Notes: generated by a model not told the origin, from the letters alone. Positions 1-5,774 are shown, numbered from the stretch's first letter. The stretch: 6,013 nt of DNA from Desulfobacteraceae bacterium (GCA_030612945.1 JAUWMY010000177.1:1-6013); one strand, 5' to 3'. Numbers and translations: made by a program.

Positions 1-1
1 G

Positions 2-142
2 TTTGCGGAGGATTTCAATAAGGATATCATCGGCTTTTTCCTGAAGTACGCAAAAGGGTATCTGAAAGAACAATTAGAGGCAAAAAAAGAAAAGATCAGG
101 GTTAAGTACCTTGACTATGATTGGTCTCTTAATGGAAAATAA
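2..142 (+). CDS. DUF547 domain protein, C-terminal end only (5' part outside window)
   Basis: An open frame enters from the left edge and ends at TAA 140-142, giving 46 residues. It begins FAEDF, which matches the (W)Y/F-x-x-DF element near the end of DUF547 domains, continues as a lysine-rich helical stretch, and ends YLDYDWSLNGK. The Y-x-YDW-x-LN ending is the usual DUF547 C-terminus and recurs at the end of the large fusion protein in this window (YLFYDWNLNH), so the two are paralogous in this part. DUF547 (Pfam PF04784) has no established biochemical function; bacterial members are often stand-alone proteins. The gene lies 117 bases upstream of the flavoprotein gene on the same strand and could belong to the same transcription unit. 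Signal peptide and main domain cannot be judged here. Confidence 0.8.
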   Translation, partial: FAEDFNKDIIGFFLKYAKGYLKEQLEAKKEKIRVKYLDYDWSLNGK

Positions 143-153
143 TAGGTAATTTA

Positions 154-215
154 GGACACAGATTTTCACAGACTTACACAGATAATAATTTTTTTAATCT
201 TGAAAATCTGTGTCC
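154..215. repeat. Perfect 15-bp inverted repeat with ACACAGAT/AATCTGTG-type words
   Basis: Bases 154-168 (GGACACAGATTTTCA) are the exact reverse complement of 201-215, separated by 32 bases. The loop contains another ACACAGAT word and a run of seven T (188-195 region). The right arm is followed by ATCTGCGTCC, so AATCTGTG/ATCTGCG words are repeated. The same words recur at 2265-2291, so this is a dispersed repeat family rather than a gene-specific operator. As RNA it would form a 15-bp stem between the DUF547 stop and the flavoprotein start. There is no T-tract immediately after the right arm, so a classical intrinsic terminator is not supported. Confidence 0.75.
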
Positions 216-249
216 ATCTGCGTCCAAAAAAGTATTATTAATATTATTT

Positions 250-254
250 GGAGG
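250..254 (+). promoter_or_regulatory. Ribosome binding site GGAGG that fixes the ATG 260 start
   Basis: GGAGG lies 5 bases before ATG 260. The frame is also open to TTG 248, but that codon overlaps the Shine-Dalgarno itself and would add only four residues (MEEL) before the conserved FAD-binding strand, so ATG 260 is preferred. Confidence 0.8.
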
Positions 255-259
255 AACTC

Positions 260-1705
260 ATGGCAGAATATGATTTTGATATTGGTATTATAGGCGGTGG
301 CTCCGGAGGGCTAACAGTTTCGGCAGGGGCGGCACAGTTTGGCGCAAAAACCCTTCTCGTGGAAAAAGAGAAAGAACTGGGAGGAGACTGCCTCCACTTT
401 GGTTGCGTTCCCAGTAAAACCCTTATCAGGACAGCCCATGTCTACCATTTTATGAGAAACTCAAAGGCATATGGCCTTCCCACTGTTGACCTGCCGCCGG
501 TGGATTACCGCGAGGTAAGAAAAAGAATACAATCGGTGATCAGCACCATTCAGAAGCATGATTCCGAGGAAAGATTTTGCTCTCTGGGTGCAAAGGTGGA
601 GATTGGTAGCCCAACCTTTTCCGATGAACACGCTATCCGTCTAAACGGGAATACATATTCGGCGAAGAACTGGGTCATCACAACAGGCTCTTCACCCGGC
701 ATTCCTCCCATTGAGGGTCTGGATAAGACCCCATATATCACCAATAAAGAAATCTTCTCACTTGATCACCTGCCCAAATCCATGATTGTTCTTGGTGCCG
801 GCCCCATCGCTATGGAGATGGCCCAGTCTTTCAGTCGCTTGGGAACACAAGTTATTGTCATCCAGAGAAGCGGCCAGATTCTGAGCAAAGAGGATAAGGA
901 CATGGCTGATGAGGTCATGAATGTTTTAAGCTCCGAGGGCGTCGTATTTCATTTAAACGCATCCATAATCCGTACAAGCGACAAGGGCTCCGAGAGAGAG
1001 GTACTGATAAAGGATAAAAATGGAAAAGAAGTAAACCTGAGGGCCGAAACTATTTTAGTGGCCATGGGAAGGACGCCAAATCTGGAGGGTCTGGGTCTCA
1101 ATGATATAGGTGTCGAATTTGACAGAAAGGGCCTGAAAGCAGATGACAGGCTGCGGACAAGTCAAAAACATATATATGCTGCGGGTGATGTGACAGGCAC
1201 TTATCAATTTACACACGCTGCGGGATATGAAGGAGGCATTGTGATCAGCAACGCTATTTTTCATCTTCCCAGAAAGGCCAACTACACATTTCTTCCGTGG
1301 TGTACTTATACGGATCCTGAACTTGCCAGCATTGGAATGAATGAGAAAGCAGCCAAGGCCGCCGGAATTGAATATTCGGTGTGGACGGAAGCGTTCAAGG
1401 ACAATGACAGAAGTCTTGCAGAGGGTGAAAGGGTCGGAAAGATAAAGATGATCCTGGATGAAAAGGAGAAGCCTCTGGGTGTCCAGATACTGGGCCCACA
1501 GGCCGGAGAGCTCCTCAACGAATGGGTCGCCGTTTTAAACGGGAAGGTAAAGCTTTCCACCCTGGCCTCTGCTGTTCACCCATATCCGACGCTTGGCGAG
1601 ATCAATAAGCGTGTGGCTGGCAAGTTCTTTTCCCCCAAGATATTTTCAGAAAAGGTCAAGAAAGGCTTGAAATTCTTTTTCCATCTCAAAGGGAGGGCTT
1701 GTTGA
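260..1705 (+). CDS. MerA/lipoamide-dehydrogenase-like FAD-dependent NAD(P) disulfide oxidoreductase
   Basis: This is a 481-residue class I pyridine nucleotide-disulfide oxidoreductase. The FAD-binding motif GGGSGG is at residues 12-17 with E35 ending the second strand. The redox-active pair C44-x4-C49 sits in GGDCLHFGCVPSK. The NAD(P) motif GAGPIAME is at 179-186, and the second FAD motif YAAGDVTG at 306-313. The dimerisation domain runs from about 345 to 460. At the C-terminal active site the usual His-x-His-Pro of lipoamide dehydrogenase reads HPYPT (440-444), putting Tyr442 where the catalytic His normally lies. Mercuric reductases also carry Tyr there. However, there is no N-terminal heavy-metal domain and no C-terminal Cys-Cys pair; the protein ends GRAC with one Cys. 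So it is MerA-like, but mercury reduction is not supported. The physiological substrate is unknown. The basic, aromatic tail (about 454-481) could touch the membrane (inference). The VTT gene follows after a repeat-filled gap. Confidence 0.9.
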   Translation: MAEYDFDIGIIGGGSGGLTVSAGAAQFGAKTLLVEKEKELGGDCLHFGCVPSKTLIRTAHVYHFMRNSKAYGLPTVDLPPVDYREVRKRIQSVISTIQKHDSEERFCSLGAKVEIGSPTFSDEHAIRLNGNTYSAKNWVITTGSSPGIPPIEGLDKTPYITNKEIFSLDHLPKSMIVLGAGPIAMEMAQSFSRLGTQVIVIQRSGQILSKEDKDMADEVMNVLSSEGVVFHLNASIIRTSDKGSEREVLIKDKNGKEVNLRAETILVAMGRTPNLEGLGLNDIGVEFDRKGLKADDRLRTSQKHIYAAGDVTGTYQFTHAAGYEGGIVISNAIFHLPRKANYTFLPWCTYTDPELASIGMNEKAAKAAGIEYSVWTEAFKDNDRSLAEGERVGKIKMILDEKEKPLGVQILGPQAGELLNEWVAVLNGKVKLSTLASAVHPYPTLGEINKRVAGKFFSPKIFSEKVKKGLKFFFHLKGRAC

Positions 1706-1780
1706 TTGGGTACTGGGGCATAACGCTAAGTTATTTGTGCTCCGGATGGACTGTGGAAGGTTTATTAATAAAACAAAATG

Positions 1781-1857
1781 AACATCGAACATCGAACGTC
1801 CAACATCGAATGTTTAATGCGAGCAAAAGATGGACATCGAATATCGAATGTCGAATG
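1781..1857 (+). repeat. ACATCGAA short tandem/interspersed repeat cluster
   Basis: ACATCGAA occurs at 1782-1789, 1789-1796, 1803-1810 and 1834-1841, with variants ATCGAA at 1843-1848 and TCGAATG at 1851-1857. The segment GAACGTCCAACATCGAATG (1794-1812) has an exact reverse complement at 2082-2100. Repeats of this style are, from general familiarity, common in intergenic DNA of environmental Deltaproteobacteria and often precede four-helix-bundle genes. Any open frame reading through it is low-complexity translation of the repeat, not a protein. Confidence 0.8.
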
Positions 1858-2108
1858 AGAAAAAAGGATCACGAAGCAAGCGTATCATCTTGAAGAAAGG
1901 CTGCTTAAGAAACCCAATATCCCATCGCAGTTAAGACGGGATCTTCGACATTCCACTATCTCATTATTTTCCCTCCGGTAGGCGTGATAAGGAAGGCGAA
2001 ATAAGTTCGATATCTGTGACGAGTATAGAAACAGCTGAAAAGAAAATGAAATTATCATTCAAAGTTCTACATTGGTTTTTTCATTCGATGTTGGACGTTC
2101 ATCTTTAA
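1848..2108 (+). pseudogene. Decayed four-helix-bundle (S23 / 23S rRNA intervening-sequence type) gene
   Basis: Two pieces resemble the ends of a PF05635-type four-helix-bundle protein (usually about 115-130 residues). Starting from ATG 1848 the frame reads MSNEKK. A shift of one base at the run of six A (1860-1865) then gives RITKQAYHLEERLL (1865-1906), the typical first-helix beginning, before unrelated sequence and a TAG at 1979-1981. In a third frame, ISSISVTSIETAEKK (2001-2045) resembles the usual last helix (consensus like ISIFVxSIxTAKKN), and this frame closes at TAA 2106-2108 after running through the inverted repeat. The central helices are absent. It therefore looks like an internally deleted and frameshifted remnant. 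Its wild-type role is unknown; relatives occur inside rRNA intervening sequences and as orphan genes next to repeats. The match is by eye from short pieces. Confidence 0.5.
2082..2100 (-). repeat. Inverted copy of the 19-bp repeat unit at 1794-1812
   Basis: CATTCGATGTTGGACGTTC is the exact reverse complement of 1794-1812. Together the two arms enclose the four-helix-bundle remnant, a span of 307 bases from arm to arm. Confidence 0.8.
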
Positions 2109-2297
2109 AAGCAATCCTGTCCGGCATAAATGTAACCTGTGAATGTTTAAAAACGACTTAGCGCTTATTGGGTATTTGGTACTGGGATGGGTGGATGATT
2201 GATTCCTGGTTGTGTTCCTTACGCCTTCGTCATATGATTTGATGGTTGGGCGGGGTGTTTAAATAATCTGCGGGAATCTGCGTAATCTGTGGATGAT
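2109..2297. other. Non-coding stretch with AATCTGCG repeats before the VTT gene
   Basis: No plausible gene is seen. Repeated words are AATCTGCG at 2265-2272 and 2275-2282 and AATCTGTG at 2284-2291, the same family as in the 154-215 inverted repeat. TATTGGGTATTTGGTACTGGG (from 2167) belongs to the GGTACTGG family. I could not identify a convincing -35/-10 pair, so where VTT transcription starts is unknown. Confidence 0.6.
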
Positions 2298-2307
2298 ATT
2301 GGGTACT

Positions 2308-2311
2308 GGAG
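2308..2311 (+). promoter_or_regulatory. Ribosome binding site GGAG of the VTT gene, formed partly by the direct repeat
   Basis: GGAG ends 6 bases before ATG 2318. Its GG is the last two bases of the direct repeat unit at 2298-2309, so the repeat boundary supplies part of the translation signal. Confidence 0.7.
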
Positions 2312-2317
2312 AAAAAG

Positions 2318-3013
2318 ATGGAGACTGAAACGAAACAACTTACAAATACCCGTAGTAAAGCCCTGGTGAAGGCCGGCATATTCATTGCCTTTATTGTTCT
2401 GGCCATTTCCTTGATCCGTTTTACACCAATTAAGGATTATCTGACAGCGGAAGCCTTGGGTAATTTCCTGGAAACGGCAGGGCACTGGGCCCCGGTCCTC
2501 TATATGTTGATTTACGCCGTTGGGGTATGCCTGTTCTTGCCCGGAACGTTGCTGACCGGCTTAGGAGCCGCCATTTTTGGGGCCTACTGGGGTTTCTTAT
2601 ATGTCTGGATCGGGGCCATGCTTGGCGCGAGCGCTGCGTTCTTTATCGGACGAACCCTGGGAAGGGAATTTGCTGCCTCTCTTATAGGAGACAGGCTTAA
2701 GAAATATGACGATGCCATCGAGCGAAACGGTTTTGCGACGGTACTCTACCTGCGCCTGGTCTATTTCCCATTCACTCCCATGAATTTCGGCATGGGCCTG
2801 ACCAAGGTCCGTTTCAAGGATTATTTTTTGGGAACCGGTTTGGGTATTATTGTTGGCACGTTCATTTTTACATTTTTCATAGGGACACTCAAAGAGGTGT
2901 GGGCATCAGGTAATTGGGGAGAGCTGATATCTTTCAAGGTCTTTTTTTCCATTGGACTCTTCATCTTTTCATTCTTTATCCCCAAAATTATTAAAAAGAT
3001 TAAAGGGGAATAA
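2318..3013 (+). CDS. TVP38/TMEM64 family membrane protein (VTT domain)
   Basis: The 231-residue polytopic inner-membrane protein belongs to the DedA/VTT superfamily (PF09335). A short polar N-terminus is followed by hydrophobic segments at about 18-36, 57-75, 76-112 (a long glycine-rich re-entrant/helix pair containing LPGTLLTGLGAAIFGAYWG), 140-160, 168-190 and 205-224, then a lysine-rich cytoplasmic end. The FxxGRTLGRE element (109-117) and the YLRLVYFPFTPMNF element (144-157) are the hallmark VTT motifs with their conserved Gly, Arg, Pro and Asn. Eukaryotic relatives (TMEM41B, VMP1) are lipid scramblases and DedA relatives affect envelope lipid transport and membrane potential; the role of this bacterial clade is not settled. 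It sits downstream of the MerA-like flavoprotein, a pairing I recall as common and sometimes fused in other bacteria, which suggests joint action at the membrane. Confidence 0.92.
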   Translation: METETKQLTNTRSKALVKAGIFIAFIVLAISLIRFTPIKDYLTAEALGNFLETAGHWAPVLYMLIYAVGVCLFLPGTLLTGLGAAIFGAYWGFLYVWIGAMLGASAAFFIGRTLGREFAASLIGDRLKKYDDAIERNGFATVLYLRLVYFPFTPMNFGMGLTKVRFKDYFLGTGLGIIVGTFIFTFFIGTLKEVWASGNWGELISFKVFFSIGLFIFSFFIPKIIKKIKGE

Positions 3014-3205
3014 GTGTTTTTGCGGGTGTCAATCTACTTGAAATGGCCACAATTTGTTCCCTCGCTAAAAACAATGTTGGCCTATAAATTCAGGGAGTTA
3101 GGGATTTACAGATTGCGGAATTATAAAAGGAAATTTGCTCTAATCCATCAATTCCTCAATTCCTCAATTCGCAATTCCTTAATTCCGGTTCATCCGGGTT
3201 AGGAT
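3014..3205. other. Intergenic gap with repeats; no gene
   Basis: A GTG-initiated frame spans most of this gap, but its product is low-complexity translation of repeat DNA (isoleucine/asparagine/serine-rich) with no recognisable domain, and it lacks its own ribosome binding site apart from the tail of the VTT gene. GGGAGTTAGGGATTTAC and GATTGCGGAATTA (about 3096-3124) look like the reverse-complement counterpart of the AATTCC array that follows, making the gap weakly palindromic overall. No promoter or terminator was recognised. Confidence 0.6.
3148..3187. repeat. Short tandem array of TCAATTCC units
   Basis: Units are TCAATTCC (3148-3155), TCAATTCC (3156-3163), TCAATTCG (3164-3171), CAATTCCT (3172-3179) and TAATTCCG (3180-3187): five units of 8 bases with increasing divergence. 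The array ends 18 bases before the start of the glycosidase fusion gene, in the leader of that mRNA if the gene is co-transcribed with its upstream neighbour. Confidence 0.75.
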
Positions 3206-5383
3206 ATGTTTGATTTTTTTTCTACAAAGGGTTTTAAAAACTATGTCAAACAGGCCCAGAAGATATTAGACGGAAACTGGACCGGCAGCTATACTAAACC
3301 CTCGCCCAGCCTCTATCCTCACCAATGGAATTGGGATTCGGGGTTTATCGCCATTGGATATGCCCACTACAACGAGGACAGGGCAATGCAGGAAATCCGG
3401 TCTTTATTTGAGCACCAGTGGGAAAACGGCATGCTCCCTCAGATTGTCTTTAATGCTCAGGCACTCGGCAACTATTTTCCTGAGCCCGACTTCTGGCAGG
3501 TCCCCGGTAGCAGGCTGACAAGCGGCATAACAATGCCCCCACTGCATGCCATAGCCTGTTTGCACATTTATCAGCACGCCAAAAGCCGGCACAAGGCAAA
3601 CGATTTCCTGAAAGAAATGTTTCCCAAGTTGATGGCTGCCCACCGCTACTTCTATCTCTACCGTGACCCTGATGAAACCGGCTTAGTGTATATTCGACAT
3701 CCTTGGGAGTCAGGGCTGGATAACTCACCGAGTTGGGACAAGGCCCTCTGTCACATAGATGTCGACAAAGACAAACTTCCGCCCTACAAGCGCAAGGACC
3801 TGAAACATGGTGTGCCTGCGGAGCAGCGCCCGAGCGACGATGATTATGACCGCTATGTGTATTTAGTGGATCTCTTCCGCCGCTTAAACTATGATGAAAG
3901 AAAAATCTATGCTGAGTGTCCTTTTCTAATAAATGATGTTCTTTTTAATTCAATTCTTTGCCGGGCCAATCGGGATCTTCTGGAAATTGGAAATATCATC
4001 GACCAGGATGTTAAAGAAGTGAAAGAATGGGTGGACCAAACCTCAAAGGCCATATCTGAACGTATGTGGTCAACAGAACGCCAGCAGTTCGACCCGATCG
4101 ATCTGGTGTCATCCGAGCACATTCCCTCTGCCACAGCCGCCGGTTTCATGCCGCTTTTTGGTGTTGCGGCCACAACTGAACAGGCAGAGCGCTTGTATGA
4201 GAGATTAAACTCCCTCTCATTTTGTTCCCTTCATCAGGGAAACTGCTTTACTATCCCGAACTATGATATGGCGCGCGAGGAGTTCGACTCAAAAAATTAC
4301 TGGCGAGGCCCGGTGTGGATCAACATAAACTGGATGCTCTCCCAGGGGCTTAAGAGCTATGGCTACCATGAGAAGTCCGACTCTATGAAAAAAGATTTGA
4401 TCCAACTCCCTGTACGTTTCGGTTTCCACGAGTACTTTGACTCTATTACCGGCAAAGGCTACGGCTCAGATGCCTTTTCCTGGACCACATCCCTGTTCAT
4501 TGATTTGGTTTATGAATACTACGACCAGGACAAACATACATTGATCTGGTTCGGCCGCGGCGATGCGGTCACACTGAAAAAGAGACGAATACTAAACCAG
4601 GCTCATGCAGTTACCTCCGCCCCAACAGAAGATCTCGCCTCAAAATTGATGGTGGCCATAGGCGGCCTTAAGGAAACCTTCTATGACATGAACCGGGGCC
4701 TGGTTGATTACAAGGCAATGAAGGACTCGGCGAAATACCGCACGTACCTGGAACTCGCCGAGCAGCTTCAGGTCTTTGACTTGAAAAGCCTGGTCACACA
4801 AGAAGAAAAACTTGCTTTCTGGATCAATCTGTACAATACTATTGTGGTGCAGGGGATTGTGGAATTGGAATTGGCCTCCTCAGTGCGGGAAGTAAGCAAT
4901 TTTTTTGCACACATCTCTTATAGGATTGGTGACTACACCTTCTCCCCGGACGAAATCGAACACGGGATCCTCCGATCAAACGCCCGTCCACCACACCGAA
5001 TATTCTCTGTCTTCAAGAAAAATGATCCCCGCCAAGAATTTGCCCTGAATACGTTGGACCCCAGAATTCACTTTGCTTTGGTGTGCGGGTCTCGCTCGTG
5101 CGCCCCCATAAGTTTTTACGAAGCTGATGCCATTGATGAGCAATTAGATATTGCGACCAAGAATTTTATCAATAGCTCTGAAGTGATCATTCTCCCTGAA
5201 AAAAATAAGATTTTGCTTTCCCAGATATTCAATTGGTATATTAAGGATTTAGGCAAGCGGAAAGATCTTTTCAAATTTCTTCTCCGCTACCTGAATCCGG
5301 ATGATAAGGCAAAATATCTCGTAGAACATATGGATACCATTGAGGTGGAGTACCTGTTTTACGACTGGAATTTAAACCATTAG
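3206..5383 (+). CDS. GH63/mannosylglycerate-hydrolase-like glycosidase fused to a C-terminal DUF547 domain
   Basis: The 725-residue protein has two parts. Residues 1 to about 440 are an (alpha/alpha)6-barrel glycosidase of the GH63/MGH1 type. LYPHQWNWDSGF (37-48) is the substrate-pocket signature. HPWESGLDNSPSWD (165-178) carries the likely general acid D172. YWRGPVWININW (365-376) is typical of the barrel. FHEYFDSITGKGYG (407-420) and FSWT (424-427) hold the likely base E409. Relatives hydrolyse mannosyl- or glucosylglycerate or other short alpha-glucosides; the substrate here is not known. After a linker (about 441-475), residues 476-725 are a DUF547 domain: AFWINLYNT (537-545), EIEHGILR (583-590), DPRIHFALVCGSRSCAP (618-634, C627 and C632), IFNWYIKDLG (674-683) and the YDWNLN end. 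No signal peptide or membrane segment is seen, so it is probably cytoplasmic. TAG at 3200-3202 lies in frame upstream, making ATG 3206 the only early start, although the AGGA (3201-3204) is just one base away from it. Confidence 0.9.
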   Translation: MFDFFSTKGFKNYVKQAQKILDGNWTGSYTKPSPSLYPHQWNWDSGFIAIGYAHYNEDRAMQEIRSLFEHQWENGMLPQIVFNAQALGNYFPEPDFWQVPGSRLTSGITMPPLHAIACLHIYQHAKSRHKANDFLKEMFPKLMAAHRYFYLYRDPDETGLVYIRHPWESGLDNSPSWDKALCHIDVDKDKLPPYKRKDLKHGVPAEQRPSDDDYDRYVYLVDLFRRLNYDERKIYAECPFLINDVLFNSILCRANRDLLEIGNIIDQDVKEVKEWVDQTSKAISERMWSTERQQFDPIDLVSSEHIPSATAAGFMPLFGVAATTEQAERLYERLNSLSFCSLHQGNCFTIPNYDMAREEFDSKNYWRGPVWININWMLSQGLKSYGYHEKSDSMKKDLIQLPVRFGFHEYFDSITGKGYGSDAFSWTTSLFIDLVYEYYDQDKHTLIWFGRGDAVTLKKRRILNQAHAVTSAPTEDLASKLMVAIGGLKETFYDMNRGLVDYKAMKDSAKYRTYLELAEQLQVFDLKSLVTQEEKLAFWINLYNTIVVQGIVELELASSVREVSNFFAHISYRIGDYTFSPDEIEHGILRSNARPPHRIFSVFKKNDPRQEFALNTLDPRIHFALVCGSRSCAPISFYEADAIDEQLDIATKNFINSSEVIILPEKNKILLSQIFNWYIKDLGKRKDLFKFLLRYLNPDDKAKYLVEHMDTIEVEYLFYDWNLNH

Positions 5384-5402
5384 AAAGCCAAGTAGAAATC
5401 TT

Positions 5403-5420
5403 TGACAGGATGAACAGGAT
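5403..5420. repeat. ACAGGAT direct repeat, with inverted partner at 5730-5737
   Basis: TGACAGGATGAACAGGAT contains ACAGGAT at 5405-5411 and 5414-5420. GACAGGAT (5404-5411) has its exact reverse complement ATCCTGTC at 5730-5737, so the pair brackets the GxxExxY debris. ATCCTGTC also occurs at 2114-2121, just right of the four-helix-bundle remnant. Short AACAGGAT-type repeats of this kind are widespread in environmental bacterial genomes. Confidence 0.65.
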
Positions 5421-5523
5421 AGACATGATATAAATCCAGTTAATCAAAAAGAGGAAGTGCTCAAAATGTCTGATCCCGACTCGGCGGGACTAAACTGCCT
5501 AAAATTAAAATGTCCATTGCCTA

Positions 5524-5556
5524 ACTTTAGGTCACTTTAGACACTACGAACTTTAG
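5524..5556. repeat. Three ACTTTAG words
   Basis: ACTTTAG occurs at 5524-5530, 5534-5540 and 5550-5556, spaced by 3 and 9 bases. It looks like part of a degenerate intergenic repeat rather than an operator, as the spacing is irregular and no regulator gene is nearby. Confidence 0.5.
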
Positions 5557-5668
5557 CTCACTCATACAGGTTAGTTCCCTTGTTGCTACTGGAAAACCAG
5601 CAGGTCTTATTCTAAACTTTGGAGAAAGAAAAGTTGAGATTAAGCATAAGGTAATGGATCTAAACTAA
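5531..5668 (+). pseudogene. C-terminal remnant of a GxxExxY (PDDEXK-like) protein
   Basis: The frame 5531-5668 is open for 45 codons without an ATG at its start and closes at TAA 5666-5668. Its last part, VATGKPAGLILNFGER then KVEIKHKVMDLN, matches the conserved end of GxxExxY proteins (PF13366, PDDEXK_3), where a YLKATG-(x)-GLLINFG segment is followed by a basic strand. The N-terminal GxxExxY motif and the nuclease-fold core are missing, being replaced upstream by ACTTTAG-type repeats. This is therefore a stub of a gene that is normally about 120-130 residues long. Its native function is unknown. Such small genes, like the four-helix-bundle type, are often found as orphans among intergenic repeats. 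Confidence 0.5.
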
Positions 5669-5710
5669 GAGATCAACAGAATAAAAAACCATCATGTAAA
5701 TCCATGCCTG

Positions 5711-5727
5711 CCCCGCGCAACGCGGGG
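5711..5727. terminator. GC-rich hairpin, possible transcription pause or terminator
   Basis: CCCCGCG (5711-5717), loop CAA, CGCGGGG (5721-5727): a perfect 7-bp all-GC stem with a 3-base loop. It is followed by TTATCCTGTCT rather than a clean T-run, so intrinsic termination is only possible, not clear. It may equally be a REP-like palindrome. It separates the fusion gene from the dehydrogenase gene. Confidence 0.45.
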
Positions 5728-5774
5728 TTATCCTGTCTAAATAAAGATGAACTGTTACGAAAAACCACACCAAC

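Larger units (their letters stand above)
1705..2309. repeat. Region bounded by exact 12-bp direct repeats ATTGGGTACTGG (1705-1716 and 2298-2309)
   Basis: ATTGGGTACTGG occurs exactly at 1705-1716, where its first A is the last base of the flavoprotein stop codon, and again at 2298-2309, where its final GG forms the start of the GGAG ribosome binding site of the VTT gene. The two copies are 593 bases apart and bracket the whole intergenic gap. A related copy (TTTGGTACTGGG) lies at 2175-2186. Deleting one unit plus the interior would leave a 19-base intergenic spacer with the binding site intact. This suggests an insertion between two once-adjacent genes. The third partial copy means the word may instead be a dispersed repeat rather than a target-site duplication. 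Confidence 0.6.

Noticed and set aside
248..259. TTG start for the flavoprotein
   Set aside because: TTG overlaps the GGAGG ribosome binding site that serves ATG 260; adding MEEL gives no family match.
1781..1857. Possible CRISPR array from the repeated ACATCGAA words
   Set aside because: Units are only 7-8 bases with no regular spacer length, and no cas gene is nearby.
1699..1893. 64-codon + frame overlapping the end of the flavoprotein gene
   Set aside because: Its product is translation of ACATCGAA-type repeats (HRTSNVQHRMFN style) and it begins inside the preceding gene without a ribosome binding site.
2979..3009. CCCC...GGGG pairing at the end of the VTT gene as a terminator
   Set aside because: Only four base pairs match across a 21-base loop, inside the coding sequence and without a T-run.
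3014..3202. 62-codon GTG frame between the VTT and glycosidase genes
   Set aside because: Repeat-derived low-complexity protein with no domain. It fills the gap by chance because the AATTCC array lacks stop codons in this frame.
3404..4173. Several minus-strand frames of 79-92 codons inside the glycosidase gene
   Set aside because: They are shadows of the coding frame with no domain or start signals.
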